This document shows positions 1-12,457 of a stretch of 64,000 nucleotides of DNA, piece after piece (positions within the stretch are counted from its first letter, which is position 1; every line of letters begins with the position of its first letter). Below the pieces are notes generated by a model, which made no database searches, was not told the DNA's origin, and saw only the letters and a list, made by a program, of their open reading frames with translations. A program made the position numbers and the translations under genes. This DNA comes from Nymphaea colorata (lineage: Eukaryota > Streptophyta > Magnoliopsida > Nymphaeales > Nymphaeaceae): assembly GCF_008831285.2 (NCBI RefSeq), contig NC_045149.1, forward strand, positions 7,962,417 to 8,026,416. The letters run 5' to 3'.

Positions 1-670
1 TTATTATGAGATTAACAGAAAAATGATTGATTATTCCATCCATATGTGTGTGAGCGTTCGAGTTTTTGTTGATAGCGTTGAGATAAAAAATAAGAAGCGA
101 GAACAATTCTTTATTGACAATTTCCTAGGAAGGAGGCCCGCGACCAAGAAACCATATTTTGTCTAACTTCTGCAATGGATTTGTATGGTCAATATTTGAC
201 TCAAACGAAATGGTATGGTCACACAGGCTTGGGCTGTCGTATGGCCAATTAGAATTTGATTCCTGTGGGTCTATAAATCAAAGTTGCACAAACCACTGGA
301 GTAGCTCTCCGGGGTGCCGTCTTTAATATAGCTCTGTATAAATCGATACCAATTAAAATATTTTAAGTTGTTTTAAGCAAAAAATGTATGATATGCGCAC
401 TTTCGTTTTGGCTGATGAATTTGAATCGATTTGTCACTGGTACCATTTGAATCCGGTTTTTTATGAACCACAAAGTTTGTGCGTAAGCGTTGAGAACACG
501 TTTACAATTTTGACTGTCGGCAAAAGGAAGCTGATTTTTAGAAGTGGTTAATGTAGAAACTTAGCATTTCATTGTTGATAAAATCAATTCTTGAGTCGAA
601 TTTCAGCTAGAAAGAGACAGAATAGGCTGAATTCAAGTGGGCACCGTTTGTCCATGGATATGAGAGAGAG
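1..670. other. Upstream region of the PPR gene, no gene seen
   Basis: No coding exon, repeat or RNA gene could be supported here. The stretch should contain the promoter and 5' UTR of the PPR gene starting at 671, but I found no TATA box I would defend. Confidence 0.4.
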
Positions 671-2771
671 ATGGCTTCGTCTTCCTTCTCACCGTGTTGG
701 CTCCATGGGATTTCCTCGAAAGTTACTGCGCATCGCTTCAACAGGAAACTCTTCCACCAACCGCTTGTCGACACCAGCACTTCTTCTCTCACTTCCCCGA
801 TTTTGTTGACGACCACTGATCGCCGGTGGGCCTCTTCACGCCCCCCAGATGCCCAATTGAGTCGTTCGTACAGACTTTCCGAATTTGGGTATCCAGCTCC
901 GGTTCGAAACCTGCTCCTTCGTTTGAAGCTCAATCGTAGCTTCGTCGACGCTTCCGTGGTAATACTAAGACTTCCGACCTCGAATTCTGGCCTCTGTCTC
1001 TGTTTCTTTTCTCCTCTTCTTCTCTGTCAGTGGCAACTGGTGCTAGCTTATCGTGCGCTTGGCCTCCTACCATTTCTCTCACTAGACTCAGTGTCTTGAA
1101 TGTAGTAAAATAGTCTCACAGATGATGCTTACTAAATCAAGAAAAGGATCACTTTCAGAGTCGTCGTGGTGATAAAATACGATAGATTTTTTGTGTATTC
1201 CCTTCATATGGAGTATAAGCTCAGAGAGTGAAAGCTTTACGTAACACTTGACATGTGTTTCTGCAACTCATTAACTATTTTAATGGTTCAGTTATTAGTT
1301 GTTACCAAAAGTGGTAGACAGACTCAAAAGTGAGAACAAATGGTTTTGATGGATTAACTTTCATATGTCCAAGATATTGCCTTCGAGCTTTGGACAGGAC
1401 CTTAGCATATGGGAAATGGTAATTGATTTACACGTGCAAATGAACTCGGAAGTTTGTTAGGCTTTCAACAAATAGTATGTGAAAGTCAAAGATTACCATA
1501 GGTCGGTCCATGACAGTATATCATGCTTCAGTACCATATTAGACATGTATTGTCTTTCTGTTTGCTTTGTGGGTGCCTGCGCGTATGCTTAGTATATATT
1601 TTCTTTTGTCTGCAAGTAGGTAAGAGAATGCTGGGATGGACAAGCCAAAGATATATGTCTAGGCGATAAATTTGTTCTGTTAATCCGTGCACTGGGGAAG
1701 AAGGGAATGCCTGATGTAGCTGAGATGCTTTTCATGGAGATGAAAGTTAGTGGCTTTGAACCAAATTGTGCTACTTGGTCAGCTTTGATATTGAGTTTTG
1801 CTAATAATGGTTTTTTATCTCAAGCTCAAGCAATCTGGGATGAAATCATAAACAGTTCATGCAGACCCAATTTAGATGTGATTTCCGGACTAATGGATGC
1901 TTATGGTAAAATGGGGCAGTTCAAGGACATCGAGAGGCTACTGCATGAAGCAAATTCCAGAGACCCTGATCTCTCCTCTGAGTTTTATACTTCAGCTATT
2001 CATTGCTTTGGCAGGGAGGGGCAGCTTCAGATGATGGAGAAAACAATTAAAGAAATGGTATCCAGAGGATTTAAAGTCACTTCACAAATCGGCAATGTTT
2101 ATGTTATTTATTATAGTAGATTTGGCTCTCTATTGGAAATGGAAACTGCATATGGTCGCTTGAAGCAATCGAGACTTCTTATTGAGAAAGAAGCAATTAG
2201 AGCAATATCCCTCGCTTACATTCGGGAAAGACAATTCTACAAGTTAGGAGAGTTTTTGAGAGATGTTGGACTTAAGAGACGAAACTCCCAGAACCTTCTT
2301 TGGAACCTGCTTTTACTGTCTTATGCTGCCAACTTCAAAATGAAAAGCTTGCAAAGGGAGTTTTTGCACATGAGTGAGGCTGGATTTTCTCCTGATGTTA
2401 CCACTTTCAATATCCGTGCTTTGGCTTTTTCAAGGATGTCTATGTTCTGGGATCTGCATCTTACTCTTGAGCACATGAAGCATAGGAATGTAGCCCCGGA
2501 TCTTATAACATATGGGTGCATTATTGACATGTATATGAATAAAGGACTTGGAAGAAACCTGTCATTTCCTCTGAGAAGCATGAACATAGATGCTTCTCCT
2601 CAACTTGTGACAGACCCAATTGTCTATGAAGTATTTGGGAAAGGAGATTTTCATTCTTTTTGTGAAATTCTCATGGAGTCTAGGCAGAAAAATGAATGGA
2701 CATACTCAAAATTGGTTGGTGTTTATCAAAGGAAAATGTACAGAAGCAACCAAATCTTTTGGAATTACTGA
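671..2771 (+). CDS. P-class pentatricopeptide repeat (PPR) protein, probably plastid-targeted, two exons
   Basis: Exon 1 is 671-958 (96 codons, ending in phase 0 before a GT). Exon 2 is 1620-2771, after a CAAGTAG acceptor. The 661-nt intron joins both frames cleanly to give 479 residues. The N-terminus ([17 protein letters not shown]...) is rich in Ser, Arg and hydroxylated residues and poor in acids, as in chloroplast transit peptides. From about residue 145 onward the protein is a run of helical-hairpin repeats of about 35 residues. Clear ones start near residues 146 ([11 protein letters not shown]), 181, 356 ([11 protein letters not shown]) and 391 ([11 protein letters not shown]). No C-terminal E or DYW editing domain is present, so this is a P-type PPR. 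Such proteins bind specific organellar RNAs and act in splicing, stabilisation or translation. The RNA target and exact orthologue are not identifiable by eye. The second exon alone could be mistaken for a gene starting at Met 126 (1707), but the open frame continues upstream to the acceptor. Confidence 0.88.
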
Positions 2772-5311
2772 AGATTGAAGAGCCATCATAGCCTTCGCTT
2801 TTTGGCTTTTGGGTGGTCACCTTGGAGTTACAATGCTGGGTGGAACAGCATATTTTTTATTGAGTTAATGCAATCAATAATTTGTGCTTCTGAATGCAGG
2901 TTATCTGTGGCAAAATATCTAAGCAGGGGAAAGACATAAATGCCAGTTTTTTTTTTCCTTTAGTCATGCTTACCTTTATGTACAGTGACAGGAAACTCAC
3001 ATTAATCTTTAGGGGTATATAATTAGTGGAAGGCATGAAGAGCCAGAGTATCCATGGTTTGTCTCTTCCTCTTTAATAGTTTTCCTAGGGCTTATAGTAA
3101 CTCCTTTTCTCTACTCTTTTGCAGATTATTTGGACCTATGATGCATTGTGATATATTGTGTACATGGTCTAAATTGTCCATTGTAGGGAAAGTTTAAGCA
3201 CAAAGAATTGTGGCAGATTATTTTCTGGATCATATACACAGGCTTCCACTGTCTTCTCAATAACCTACTCTGTTTCGACTAAGGTGGGTACCTCATTGTC
3301 ATTAAGACAACCCTAACTGAAAAATAATGACTTAGTGGATAAAATATGATTGGAAATATATTTCAATGTTCAAGTGTCTTTTGCCAAAATATATAGTGCT
3401 ATATGTTGTATGTTGGTACTGGTGCTGTAGAAACCGTAAATGTTTATTCGAAAATGTTTTCAGATTGAACCACATGAAATTTTTTCTTAACTATCTCGTC
3501 TGTATTCTCCTCTGAATTTGTTTTTCACTTCCAATTTTCAGGGATGCGTCATTGAGCATGTTTTACTGCAATATTGCTTATGAAAATTTCTGGTATAAAA
3601 TATTTTCTGCTGTTATAGAAATTTGTGGTGGAAAATCAAGTATGAGCTTCTTGATGATGATCCATGTCAAGAAAGGTTTTAACCTGTTAAAAACCAAGAA
3701 TGCAGCATGAACAAGCTATTGAAATATGAACTTTAATGCATGTTTGATATATTTCTCGTAACTCTTCTCTTTTGTTGGCATATGTGTAATTTAATCAGGG
3801 TTTCCTAATATAAATAGAAGAAAACTGTTTGATAGTTTGTTCCAGACAAATGATAAAAAAGAGAAATTGGTGGAGCCATGGGCATCGGAGGGTTTTCTCT
3901 GAACCACATAAATCTTTGTGTTCTTTGGAATTTGTTTTTGTCATACCTTGCTTGTGATCCCTAGATTGAGGCACGTTGGGGTCAGTTTCTCTAATGCAGG
4001 CAACATTCTCTTTTCATCCCACTTGAGAATGAATACTCGAAATATTTGTTAACTTGGTCTGTGCCTGCATAATGCTACTTGTAAGCTCTGTTTAGCAATT
4101 ATAGGTCCTTCCTAGGTCCCTAGGAGGATGTCATTTAGGAGAAACCATGAAGATGCTCAGATGCATCCCTTTTTTAATGAGCTAAGCTTGATATGGTATT
4201 GGTAGCCATGCCATCTAACTTTGTTATAAGGTGGTATAAGTAACGTTGGCTCCTTTGACAGGGCCTCACCAAATCAGGGCTTGGGTGAAACTTGCACTGT
4301 ATGCATCCCTACCAAATCCACCATTTTTTAGGAGGGTTTGCTTATCCAAGAAATCGTGCATTCCAAAATTTCCTGATCCACATCTTTTATATGGAAAGCT
4401 TTTAATCTGTGAAAATGCTTTGCTGAAAATGTATCTGGTTAGAATGGTGAGCAAAGATGCACTTTGCTAGAACAGTGAAGAAGGTTTCACTATTTTCTTG
4501 CCTGAGGGCTGTTGCCCCTGAAGGTATTTTATTATGAATTTGAAGCTTAGTCAAGTTCTTGGATTGTCCTTAAAACCTTTCAAGGGACGTTCCCGACCCT
4601 GGTTTGTACGCCTATAACTTCAGCTTGCTTGCATAATTAACTGTGCTCCCAGTAATCAAATTGCGACTGCCCAGATGAGAGACATTGCCTTTTCCAGTAC
4701 ACCAATGACTTTGTGTCTGAATGCCTTGCAAATATTGAAATGAATATAAATTTCTGGATCTTGGAGTTGGGGATGTTACAAGACTTTTGAGGTGTAACCC
4801 TGCCTGGGCTTCATCCCCTATCTCAGCAATTAGAGGACAAAAGCCTCATATATTGAGGGTTTTTTTAACTGATTTGTACATTTGCCATTTTTTTAATACA
4901 TGGCCATCTTGTCGGATCTTTCTCTCCATATAAGGGACTCTTTATTGCTTAGGTGTTTGTTTGGTTTGGTGACATAACCTTTCCTTTTCAACTAGGTCAA
5001 TGGTATATATGATTCACGCATGCATCTATCCTCATGTTTGTCCTCCCCACATTATAGGTTGTTATCAGTGGTCATCTACTGCTGTATTTTGGCTGCAGAA
5101 TGACTTGGTTCATGGATGGGCTTTGGATTTCATTGCCTTTAGAATATGTGTACAAGTTTCTAATTTCCTTTATTGAAGGTCTCTGCTTGAATGCTTGGTC
5201 ATATGTGTATCAGTTAGATAAAAAAGTATGTGAAATGTTCGTTAATTATGAGCATCTTGAGGTTAGGGTGAGTATGAATTTGGTTTGTTTATTTTCAGGA
5301 TATAACCCAAT
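2772..5311. other. Intergenic or 3' UTR, no gene recognised
   Basis: AT-rich sequence after the PPR stop. It probably includes the PPR 3' UTR. Open frames here are short, lack repeats or motifs, and show no splice continuity that I can support. Confidence 0.4.
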
Positions 5312-6258
5312 ATGGATCATCTGAATTGGCCTTGGAGAAAGAAAAGCTCTGAAAAGGTTTCTGCTAGCATGGATTCTAATGCTTCGTCATTGGCTAACAA
5401 ACGGTGAGCATGAAAATCTGGTAATTCATTGGTCTCACTTGTTTGTCTGAATGTGTAACACTTCTAAGTTCTAAGTTCTAACCCTAGATTAATGTCATTT
5501 ATTTTAATTCTTAATCTCTTTCTGTTTGTGTGCTGCAGAAGCCTTTCTTCTTAATAGGGTGTATAATGGATGACCTTTAGCTAAAACAGAAGTGTCATTT
5601 ATGCAGCACTCTCGTTAGAATGTAAATTATGTTCAGATCTCATTAGAAGCATAGTAATGGATGTATAATGAATGATGCCAGCTTTACGAGGGAGTGCCCA
5701 AAGCAGATTATGTCATCCTAAGACGTGGGTTCGTCAAGGTGAGTGAGATTTAGAGAAAGAGAGGGAGATTTGTTTGATTGATCATGTAATCATGCCTCTC
5801 TGGATATTCAATACCAAGGCTCACTTGACGGTGGTAGTGGGTTTGACTTCCATATGTACTTGGCAGGGGCACTTGACTAAGACTTTGAGGCAGTTGTTAG
5901 CATCAGGCGTGACACGCACTCACAACAAAAACCAATCAAAGTAACGGGTATTTTCTTTATTAGTTAGTTTATGCATTTGACTGTGCTGTGACATTCATCA
6001 CTCAATTTCTTTTCTTCCCTTTTTCTCATTTCTGCAGTGTATGTCTGGATTTTTTTCATTGTCTTTCATTTTCTTCTAGGCTGTTGGTATTTGGTAATCT
6101 CTCTCTCTCTCTCCATTTTCTGACATTCCGTATTGAATGTGGCTGGTGTATTACGTTCTGCAGGCATGCTGAATTTGAAAGAAGAAATATCTCAGACTGG
6201 TACAGAAATTGAGGTCTGGAAGTCCAACATTCAGTCGAGTGAAAGGGAAGTTCCATGA
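5312..6258 (+). pseudogene. Relic of a filament-like plant protein (FPP) gene
   Basis: Two fragments lie in the right order on the + strand. Fragment 1 (5312-5403) starts at an ATG and reads MDHLNWPWRKKSSEK followed by a Ser-rich stretch, ending at AAACG before GTGAGC. The Met-Asp-X-X-X-Trp-X-Trp-Arg/Lys-Lys-Lys-Ser-Ser-Glu-Lys start is the hallmark N-terminus of FPP coiled-coil proteins. Fragment 2 follows a TTCTGCAG acceptor (6161-6163). It reads 30 residues from the ATG at 6166 and includes EIEVWKSNIQSSERE, which resembles the FPP core coiled coil, before a TGA at 6256-6258. The two fragments do not join in the same phase, and the several hundred residues expected between them are absent. 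I read this as a decayed or internally deleted copy. A 5' exon spliced to something I failed to see is the alternative. Confidence 0.5.
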
Positions 6259-6949
6259 GTGGTGCTATGGCTGCAAGCTTGAGGTACAGCAGGTCTACTC
6301 AGTTTGCTTCCCCTGTTTGTTCCAATATCTTCAATGGCTAGAATAATTTGTGCGAACTTTGGTGCGCAGTAATTTCTGTTTCAGTGGTACATATAAAGAC
6401 TTTCTTCATAGAACGGCCAGGGTGAACCATTCCTAGCCTTATAAGTGGTTGCATGAGAACGCCTGGGGTGATTGTTCCTATATGCATGTTACAATGTAAT
6501 TGGAAATTTAACTTTTCGGAACACATGGAAAACTGTTGGAACAATCGTGGCTGTTCTTCTTAAAAGTAATTAGGAACACCACTTAGAAATGCCTTAAAAA
6601 TGGCCACTCTAAAATGTCGTGTTGTTTTATTGAAGACTTGAAGTTTATTCATTTAAAACGAAAAACGTGTTACTTGATTAGGCCAAGGGTAACACTTAGA
6701 GTGTCTTGCTCACCAAGCAAAAGATATGGAACCTATATTTCCTGACTCAAGTGTCCAGTGAATCTCTAGTGGCCTGCTGCAAACGTTCTTGAGCTCTATT
6801 TGGGTGTATGGAAAAAGGACCATAAAAGTACTTCCTTAACAGAACTCATGGGGGTATACCTTGGAGTAAGACTGGCAAATGAGAGGAAACAACAAATAGG
6901 CCTGCTTCATGAACAACTTGCCATGAGTAGTGCCGTGTCCCTCATTGGA

Positions 6950-7152
6950 TCTGAGTTTTATGAGCTCGAAGACTCTCTCCCTTTCCCCTTGCCCTTGGGG
7001 TCAAGGCTGTTTTCGGACCTGGGTGGGGAGCCGAACATGTGTCAATTAGAGTGTCGCATCTATCATTTGTAATTCAGAAGTGTAATGCCTATGAGAATCG
7101 AACTATAATGAGATTTTCATCGGTCTGCCAGTCTGACCAGCTATGTGGCGCC
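6950..7152 (-). mobile_element. SINE-like tRNA-derived repeat, copy A
   Basis: On the minus strand an A-box-like TAGCTGGTCAGACTGG (7128-7143) is followed about 25 nt later by a B-box-like TAGTTCGATTCTC (7093-7105), the spacing of an internal Pol III promoter. Downstream is a body with GGTCCGAAAACAGCC and a purine-rich segment near 6970-7010. Related sequence occurs at 19250-19450 and 20190-20260. The 3' end is a guess and no flanking duplication was confirmed. Confidence 0.4.
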
Positions 7153-7526
7153 TTGCCCCTCAGTGCAGCCACTCACAAGCTATGTCAATGGCTGAAATGC
7201 CTATTTTTCTGCTAAGTTCATAGGGCTTCGGTGTTAATATTTCCCAACTATTCGCCAGCAATCTCAACCTTCTCTCGAAGAAACTAGAGTAAAATAGATC
7301 AGATTGAAGGGAGGGATTGCTGTTTTTGGCTGCTCAAAATCCAAAAACAAGCAGGGGTGCCAAGTGAGGCTTCAAGTGATCTGTTGCTGCTGGTGCACCA
7401 AGCAGCAGCACCCTAAATAGGTATCAATTTTATTAATGTGCAATCCAGAGAGAGAGGGAAGGGAGAGTGAGATCACTAACGTTACCGAAAAGGTGTGGTG
7501 GTTGGCGAGCATTGAACCGTGGTTAC

Positions 7527-7527
<1 letters not shown>

Positions 7528-7558
<31 letters not shown>
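7528..7558. repeat. (GA)n microsatellite
   Basis: About 15 perfect GA units. They make an open frame that encodes only Arg-Glu and is not a gene. Confidence 0.9.
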
Positions 7559-7560
<2 letters not shown>

Positions 7561-8986
7561 CTTATGTCATTTAAAGCCTGTCTTCCATGAAAAGCTTATA
7601 GCAAGGTCCATTTGTCAATAGAGATTTCACTGTTCCACATTTACAACAGCACCTTCTGTTTAAATTCCAATCGTCCTTAAAGCATTTCTAGAAAGTGCCT
7701 TGTCACAAATGTGTACAAGCAAAGGCATGGCTGGAGGGCCTGATCAAATAAAATTCAAATATCCTGACCACTAAGCAGAAACTCGTACATTGTGAAAGCT
7801 CTTGTCCTTCATCCACTTTTAAGCAAATTTTTTGCTACCGACGATTCTCCATCGAGATTGTCAACTCATTTTCTTGTTCTTGTTCTTTTCTCTTCTTTTT
7901 AAAAAAGGAGCGATTACTAATTATTTTAGAAAAAATGAAGCATTTTTTGAAGACATTTTTGGTAATTGGCTGAACCATGATATTCCAGATCTTAGCTAAA
8001 AGCAGAAGGAATTTAAACTCATTTGATTGGGTGTGTGAAGTGTGTTTTAATGCAATGTTTTCAGTTGGGTAAGAATTAGTGGGCACTTTGGGCTCATAAA
8101 AGTTTTATGATATATTCCTGGTGAGCGAAAGGAATATTTTATCAAGCTTGAGTGCCTACCCCTTTGCATGTGTTTTTCGAAGCGAAAGGATTATGAACCA
8201 TCATTCAGAAACGAGCCCGAAGGCCATTCATTCCCCCTATATCCAGGGGCCTCAGTTGTGTCAGCATCAATGGTAGCAGCAATCCACCTTCCAATATGGG
8301 TACTGTGTCTCACCACCAAAGAGGCATATCACCCATGATAATGGAACCAGAAAGACACCTCTTTATGTGTCACGACCAACTAAACTATGCCCCTTGATTC
8401 TGTTTATGATGTATGCAGAAGGTGATGTTTACCATGTCCTGTTCAAGTTTCCGTTTATTGCAAAACCTCTAGGTACGTACTTCGGCCTTGCCGGAGAAAT
8501 GGCATCACTCCTGTTTTGTTCTGCAGCGAAAATCTAGACACCATAAGTATTGAAACCATACTTCCTTCCACTTGGAGTCTTTAAACTGACCCACCTGACC
8601 AGCATGCAGAACCACATGTGATCAATGCATGTTTTTCCTTAAAGCATTGAACTATCTCATGTGAATGTCTGAACTCCATTGTAGTTTTTGAAGGATGGAG
8701 ACATGAGACCGATGAATCCAATAAACGCATTGTCTTCGGTTTTCTGTATTTCTTCATAAGGGGCAGGAGCGGGCAGATAATAGACCAGTGGAGATGAGGA
8801 CCACCATTAGTGTCGTTAAGTGTACAGCGCTTCTTTGTCGCTGGATCGAAGGGGTTTCTTCACTGGACGGACGCAAGCGGATATATCTAAGGGCCTGAAG
8901 AGCCAAGCAAACAGTTTGTGGTCAGTATCAAAATTATTAATTCGCGACAGCGGTGGCGTAGATTTTGATGTTGAATTCTCCTTGAG

Positions 8987-8989
<3 letters not shown>

Positions 8990-9077
<88 letters not shown>
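8990..9077. repeat. Composite (AT)n(AG)n microsatellite
   Basis: About 27 AT units (8990-9043) run directly into about 17 AG units (9043-9077). The same TA/GA composite architecture recurs at 11913-12013 (as TC then TA) and 13427-13506. Confidence 0.95.
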
Positions 9078-9081
<4 letters not shown>

Positions 9082-10386
9082 GGATTCTGTACATATAATT
9101 GATGGATGTTTTCGTACCATATGAAATTATTTGCGTGAACATCATAGGTGAAAGCTGTATCAACTCAACTCAATCATGGAGTCAATTTCAGCATGATTTG
9201 TGTGCAGGACTGCCACTTCCTGTCATACTTTACAATGTGACAGAGAACTTTGAATCTTTGATACACAGTGAGATGTGTGATGGTTGGCTATGTAAATTTA
9301 TATTGTCAAGTTCTGTTTATAGGATGTTCCGAGGGGTATAGCACGACTGGGCGGCAACGCCATCTATTTCAAGGGAGTCTATGTTATGAAACTCATGGTC
9401 GCTGCCACTACACGGTGTGCTACTATCTTGAACCGTAAGAAGGTCTCAGAGCGTAATATGTGAACTCCGGGGGCAAGGGGCACACAAAGGGCTACTGCTT
9501 CTCTTCATGTATCCGGATGTCTGAACACAGCCTGAATTCCTCTGCATGTAAGACATCCCCATAAGCAGATGGCCGGCGGATTCCAGCATATATATATATA
9601 TATACACACACACATATGTTGGTATGTGGGCATCTTAGATTTCTAGATATTTTGTTTGTCTGGAATTGATACATAGTCTAATTTTGGGTAGATCGGCAGC
9701 TTGGCGCTCAACTTAATTAACCAGGTACATATGTTAATTAATCAAGATTAGTAAACCATGTTATTGAGCTTAAATCTTTTTCAGCATTCTGTAAGATTCA
9801 AAGTATTGGAATTTATGAAGGGTGAGGTTGGCTTTAATTGGGTACAACATCTGGGATGGAATTAATTTAACACAGAAAAGCAGTGGACATATCATCCTGT
9901 GAATGCAAAAGGCAAGTTTCTGTTTTGTGTTGCTTTCTTCTATAGAAGTGAAGGGAAGTCTGCAATTCATGGCCACTGCAGAAGCACTTTTTCCCTCTCA
10001 CTGTATCTTAATTTCCCTCCTCTTTCCAGCCAGAACTGACAGAATGAAGCTGGTCAGGATCAGGGAGTCCATTGGATATGGGAACGCCCTTTTTGGTATT
10101 CCTCTTGGCACCTCTGTCCTTTTCACCTTTTCTGCAATAGGCATAAAAAAAGCTGGTAAATGAAATCAATATGAGAAAGAAAAAGTTAGTGTACCATTTC
10201 TAAGGATCCTAAATTGCTTGTATTTAGGCTGGTTGTTGAAAAGAAAAAAAAAAAACCAAAATTCATTCTTGTAGATTCACTTTGTAATACCTAAATAGTC
10301 ATAAGATCAGGATTTTGGGTGAGTGACGGAGACCCACCAACCCGCAGAAAGCCGAAGCTCTCATCCAACCCATTGTCCCTTTAATA

Positions 10387-10581
10387 CAGGGGCAGAGCCA
10401 AGGTAGGGCCCCGCATGGGCCCTGACCCTACGTCAAATCTTTTTTTTTTTAATTACATGTAAATTTTAAAAAATTTCACTTGTTATATATAAAATTTTTG
10501 AAAAATGATATTTCAACCCTAGTCAAAATTTAGAAACTTTAATTTAGTCCGCATAATGAAAAATTTCGAGCTCCGCCCCTG
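10387..10581. mobile_element. Short non-autonomous element with CAGGGGCRGAGC ends
   Basis: The left end reads CAGGGGCAGAGCC and the right end GAGCTCCGCCCCTG, which are inverted copies of each other. Between them is an AT-rich core with AATTACATGTAAATTT. A related copy sits at 24044-24210 with the same GGGGCGGA start, ACATGTAAATT core and TTGCCCC end. The CAGGG start is like hAT-type ends, but no clear 8-bp target duplication is visible, so the superfamily is uncertain. Confidence 0.5.
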
Positions 10582-10740
10582 CCTTGGGTTGTCGTCCTGG
10601 CTGCAGGACATCTTGTGCAGTGACAACCCTCTTTTTACACCACAGGAAGTCGACACCCCTGACACTCCTCGAAATGGAGATTGGCAGAATACCTATTCCT
10701 ACTCTGAGCTGTTATGTCAACCCTTTTAGGACAAGATTAG

Positions 10741-10898
10741 TTAACCAGATATTAGACCCCGTTTAGAATCATTTAAATGGATTTGAAGTGAACACAAGAT
10801 TCTACATTCATTGAATAACATTCGGATTTAATATAGAATCTTGTATTCACTCCAAACCCAATTTAAGTGATTCTAAACTAGATCTAATATTTGGTTAA
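10741..10898. repeat. 158-bp foldback (MITE-like hairpin)
   Basis: The arm from about 10741 to 10802 (TTAACCAGATATTAGA... GTTTAGAATC...) pairs imperfectly but along its whole length with 10833-10898 (...GATTCTAAAC...TCTAATATTTGGTTAA). The loop is about 30 nt. No terminal duplication was identified. It could be a MITE or, less likely, a small-RNA foldback. Confidence 0.6.
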
Positions 10899-11906
10899 GT
10901 ATTCAAGCTACATACTCAATTGGATCCAGTTCATCATGTTAAAATCCATTCAAAAAGGCATGTATTGAACATTTCTAATCAAACAGGTGAACACCCAACC
11001 CAGTTGAGTCAGTTAAATTACCAATTTCAAATTGTTTAACTAATTCATACCTTTTTCCTTACTTAATATTACCAATCATTAAGTAATTTTAAAAAAGGTT
11101 TTGAACTCTACTGATCCTTCTTATTCCTTTATATGTTTTTGTCATTAAATTCTTCTCTGACTCGATCGATGCCACTGCTCTGATTCTTTTCAGCTGAAAA
11201 CCATCAGATTCAAACAGCGTTGCTTCTGTTTTAACTGCAAAGCTAATGGATTTGGATGTCTTCATCCTAATTATCTGACGGATATTGGAGCCCTGATCTT
11301 ATCATCAGATCCGAATCTGATCAGGTCAGATTAATTAATTGCGCACATCTAAACAACGTGATCCGACACATTAAACTTCTTGGGTTTTGAGCTGATCAGG
11401 TCCACTGGGGTCCTTTATCCTCTTAACAGATCAAACTTGGAAGAAAAAAAAAGTCTAATTCCAAGTTTGGCGACGAATTGTTTCCGGCACTTTCAGTACA
11501 TCTTAAAGCCAGTTCTTGCTTCTTAATTGCCAAAATAACCGATATTTAAAGTCCTTTTTAACCCAGAAAAAAAATGTATATCTATTCATATAAACAGTAA
11601 AAAAAAATGATCTTATCACTAGGGATGCTCTAAATTGAATTTTTTAGCAGAAAAAACTGAAAAATGGTACATTGTTAAGCTGTATTAGTTAACAAATATT
11701 AACGTCTAACTAGCTGTTACTGTTAGCCTTAAGCTAGTAAAAAAAAAGGGTTTCTGGATAGAAATGAGAGAATCTACAGACTTTTTGTCTTCCTTTCTTC
11801 CCTCTTGCCTACTTTTTTTTCCTGCAAATGTGCTCAGAGTGGCAGCCAGTCCTTTTGGTAGCAAAGTCAATTACTTACATTAAATGCATTTTACTCTTTT
11901 CTACAC

Positions 11907-12015
<109 letters not shown>

Positions 12016-12376
12016 CGATGGTAAGAGAAAAGGAGGGTTTAGATCTTTTATGAACAGTTCCAAAAAATTGAAACAAAGAAAACTGGTTGTAATATAAATA
12101 TTGTACAGGCAGTCAACGGGCCACTCGAATTCGAAAAATTACAAAAAAATTATGTGTATTTTTGTTAGATCACCAAAAGTCAAGTTTCTTTTTATGTAAA
12201 ATTGTCATTCTTGCCTGTTTTGTCGGTTTGAAATGCTTTGTTCTCACCACCACTTCCGTTAAACATTGACATTTCCTCCCACCACCTAACGTATCCTTCA
12301 AGACAAAAACTACTTGGCCTTCCTTCTCCTCCTCCGCCGCTACTTTCTTCTTCTTCTTCTTCTTCTTTCTTCTTCT

Positions 12377-12384
12377 TATAAATA
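12377..12384 (+). promoter_or_regulatory. TATA box of the IDL gene
   Basis: TATAAATA lies 74 bp upstream of the IDL ATG at 12458, just after a TTC-repeat pyrimidine tract (about 12345-12375). A start site near 12405-12415 would give a 5' UTR of roughly 45 nt. Position and consensus fit a core promoter; no expression evidence is available. Confidence 0.6.
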
Positions 12385-12457
12385 TAAAAACGTTCTGATA
12401 CAACTACCACATTACTACTCCCTCTTAGGGAACCTACCAACTTGACCTCTGCCTGTC

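Noticed and set aside
8816-9163. Open frames over the TA/GA microsatellite on both strands
   Set aside because: They translate to Tyr-Ile and Leu-Ser or Arg-Glu runs created by the repeat. The same applies to frames at 11828-12097 and 22656-22841.
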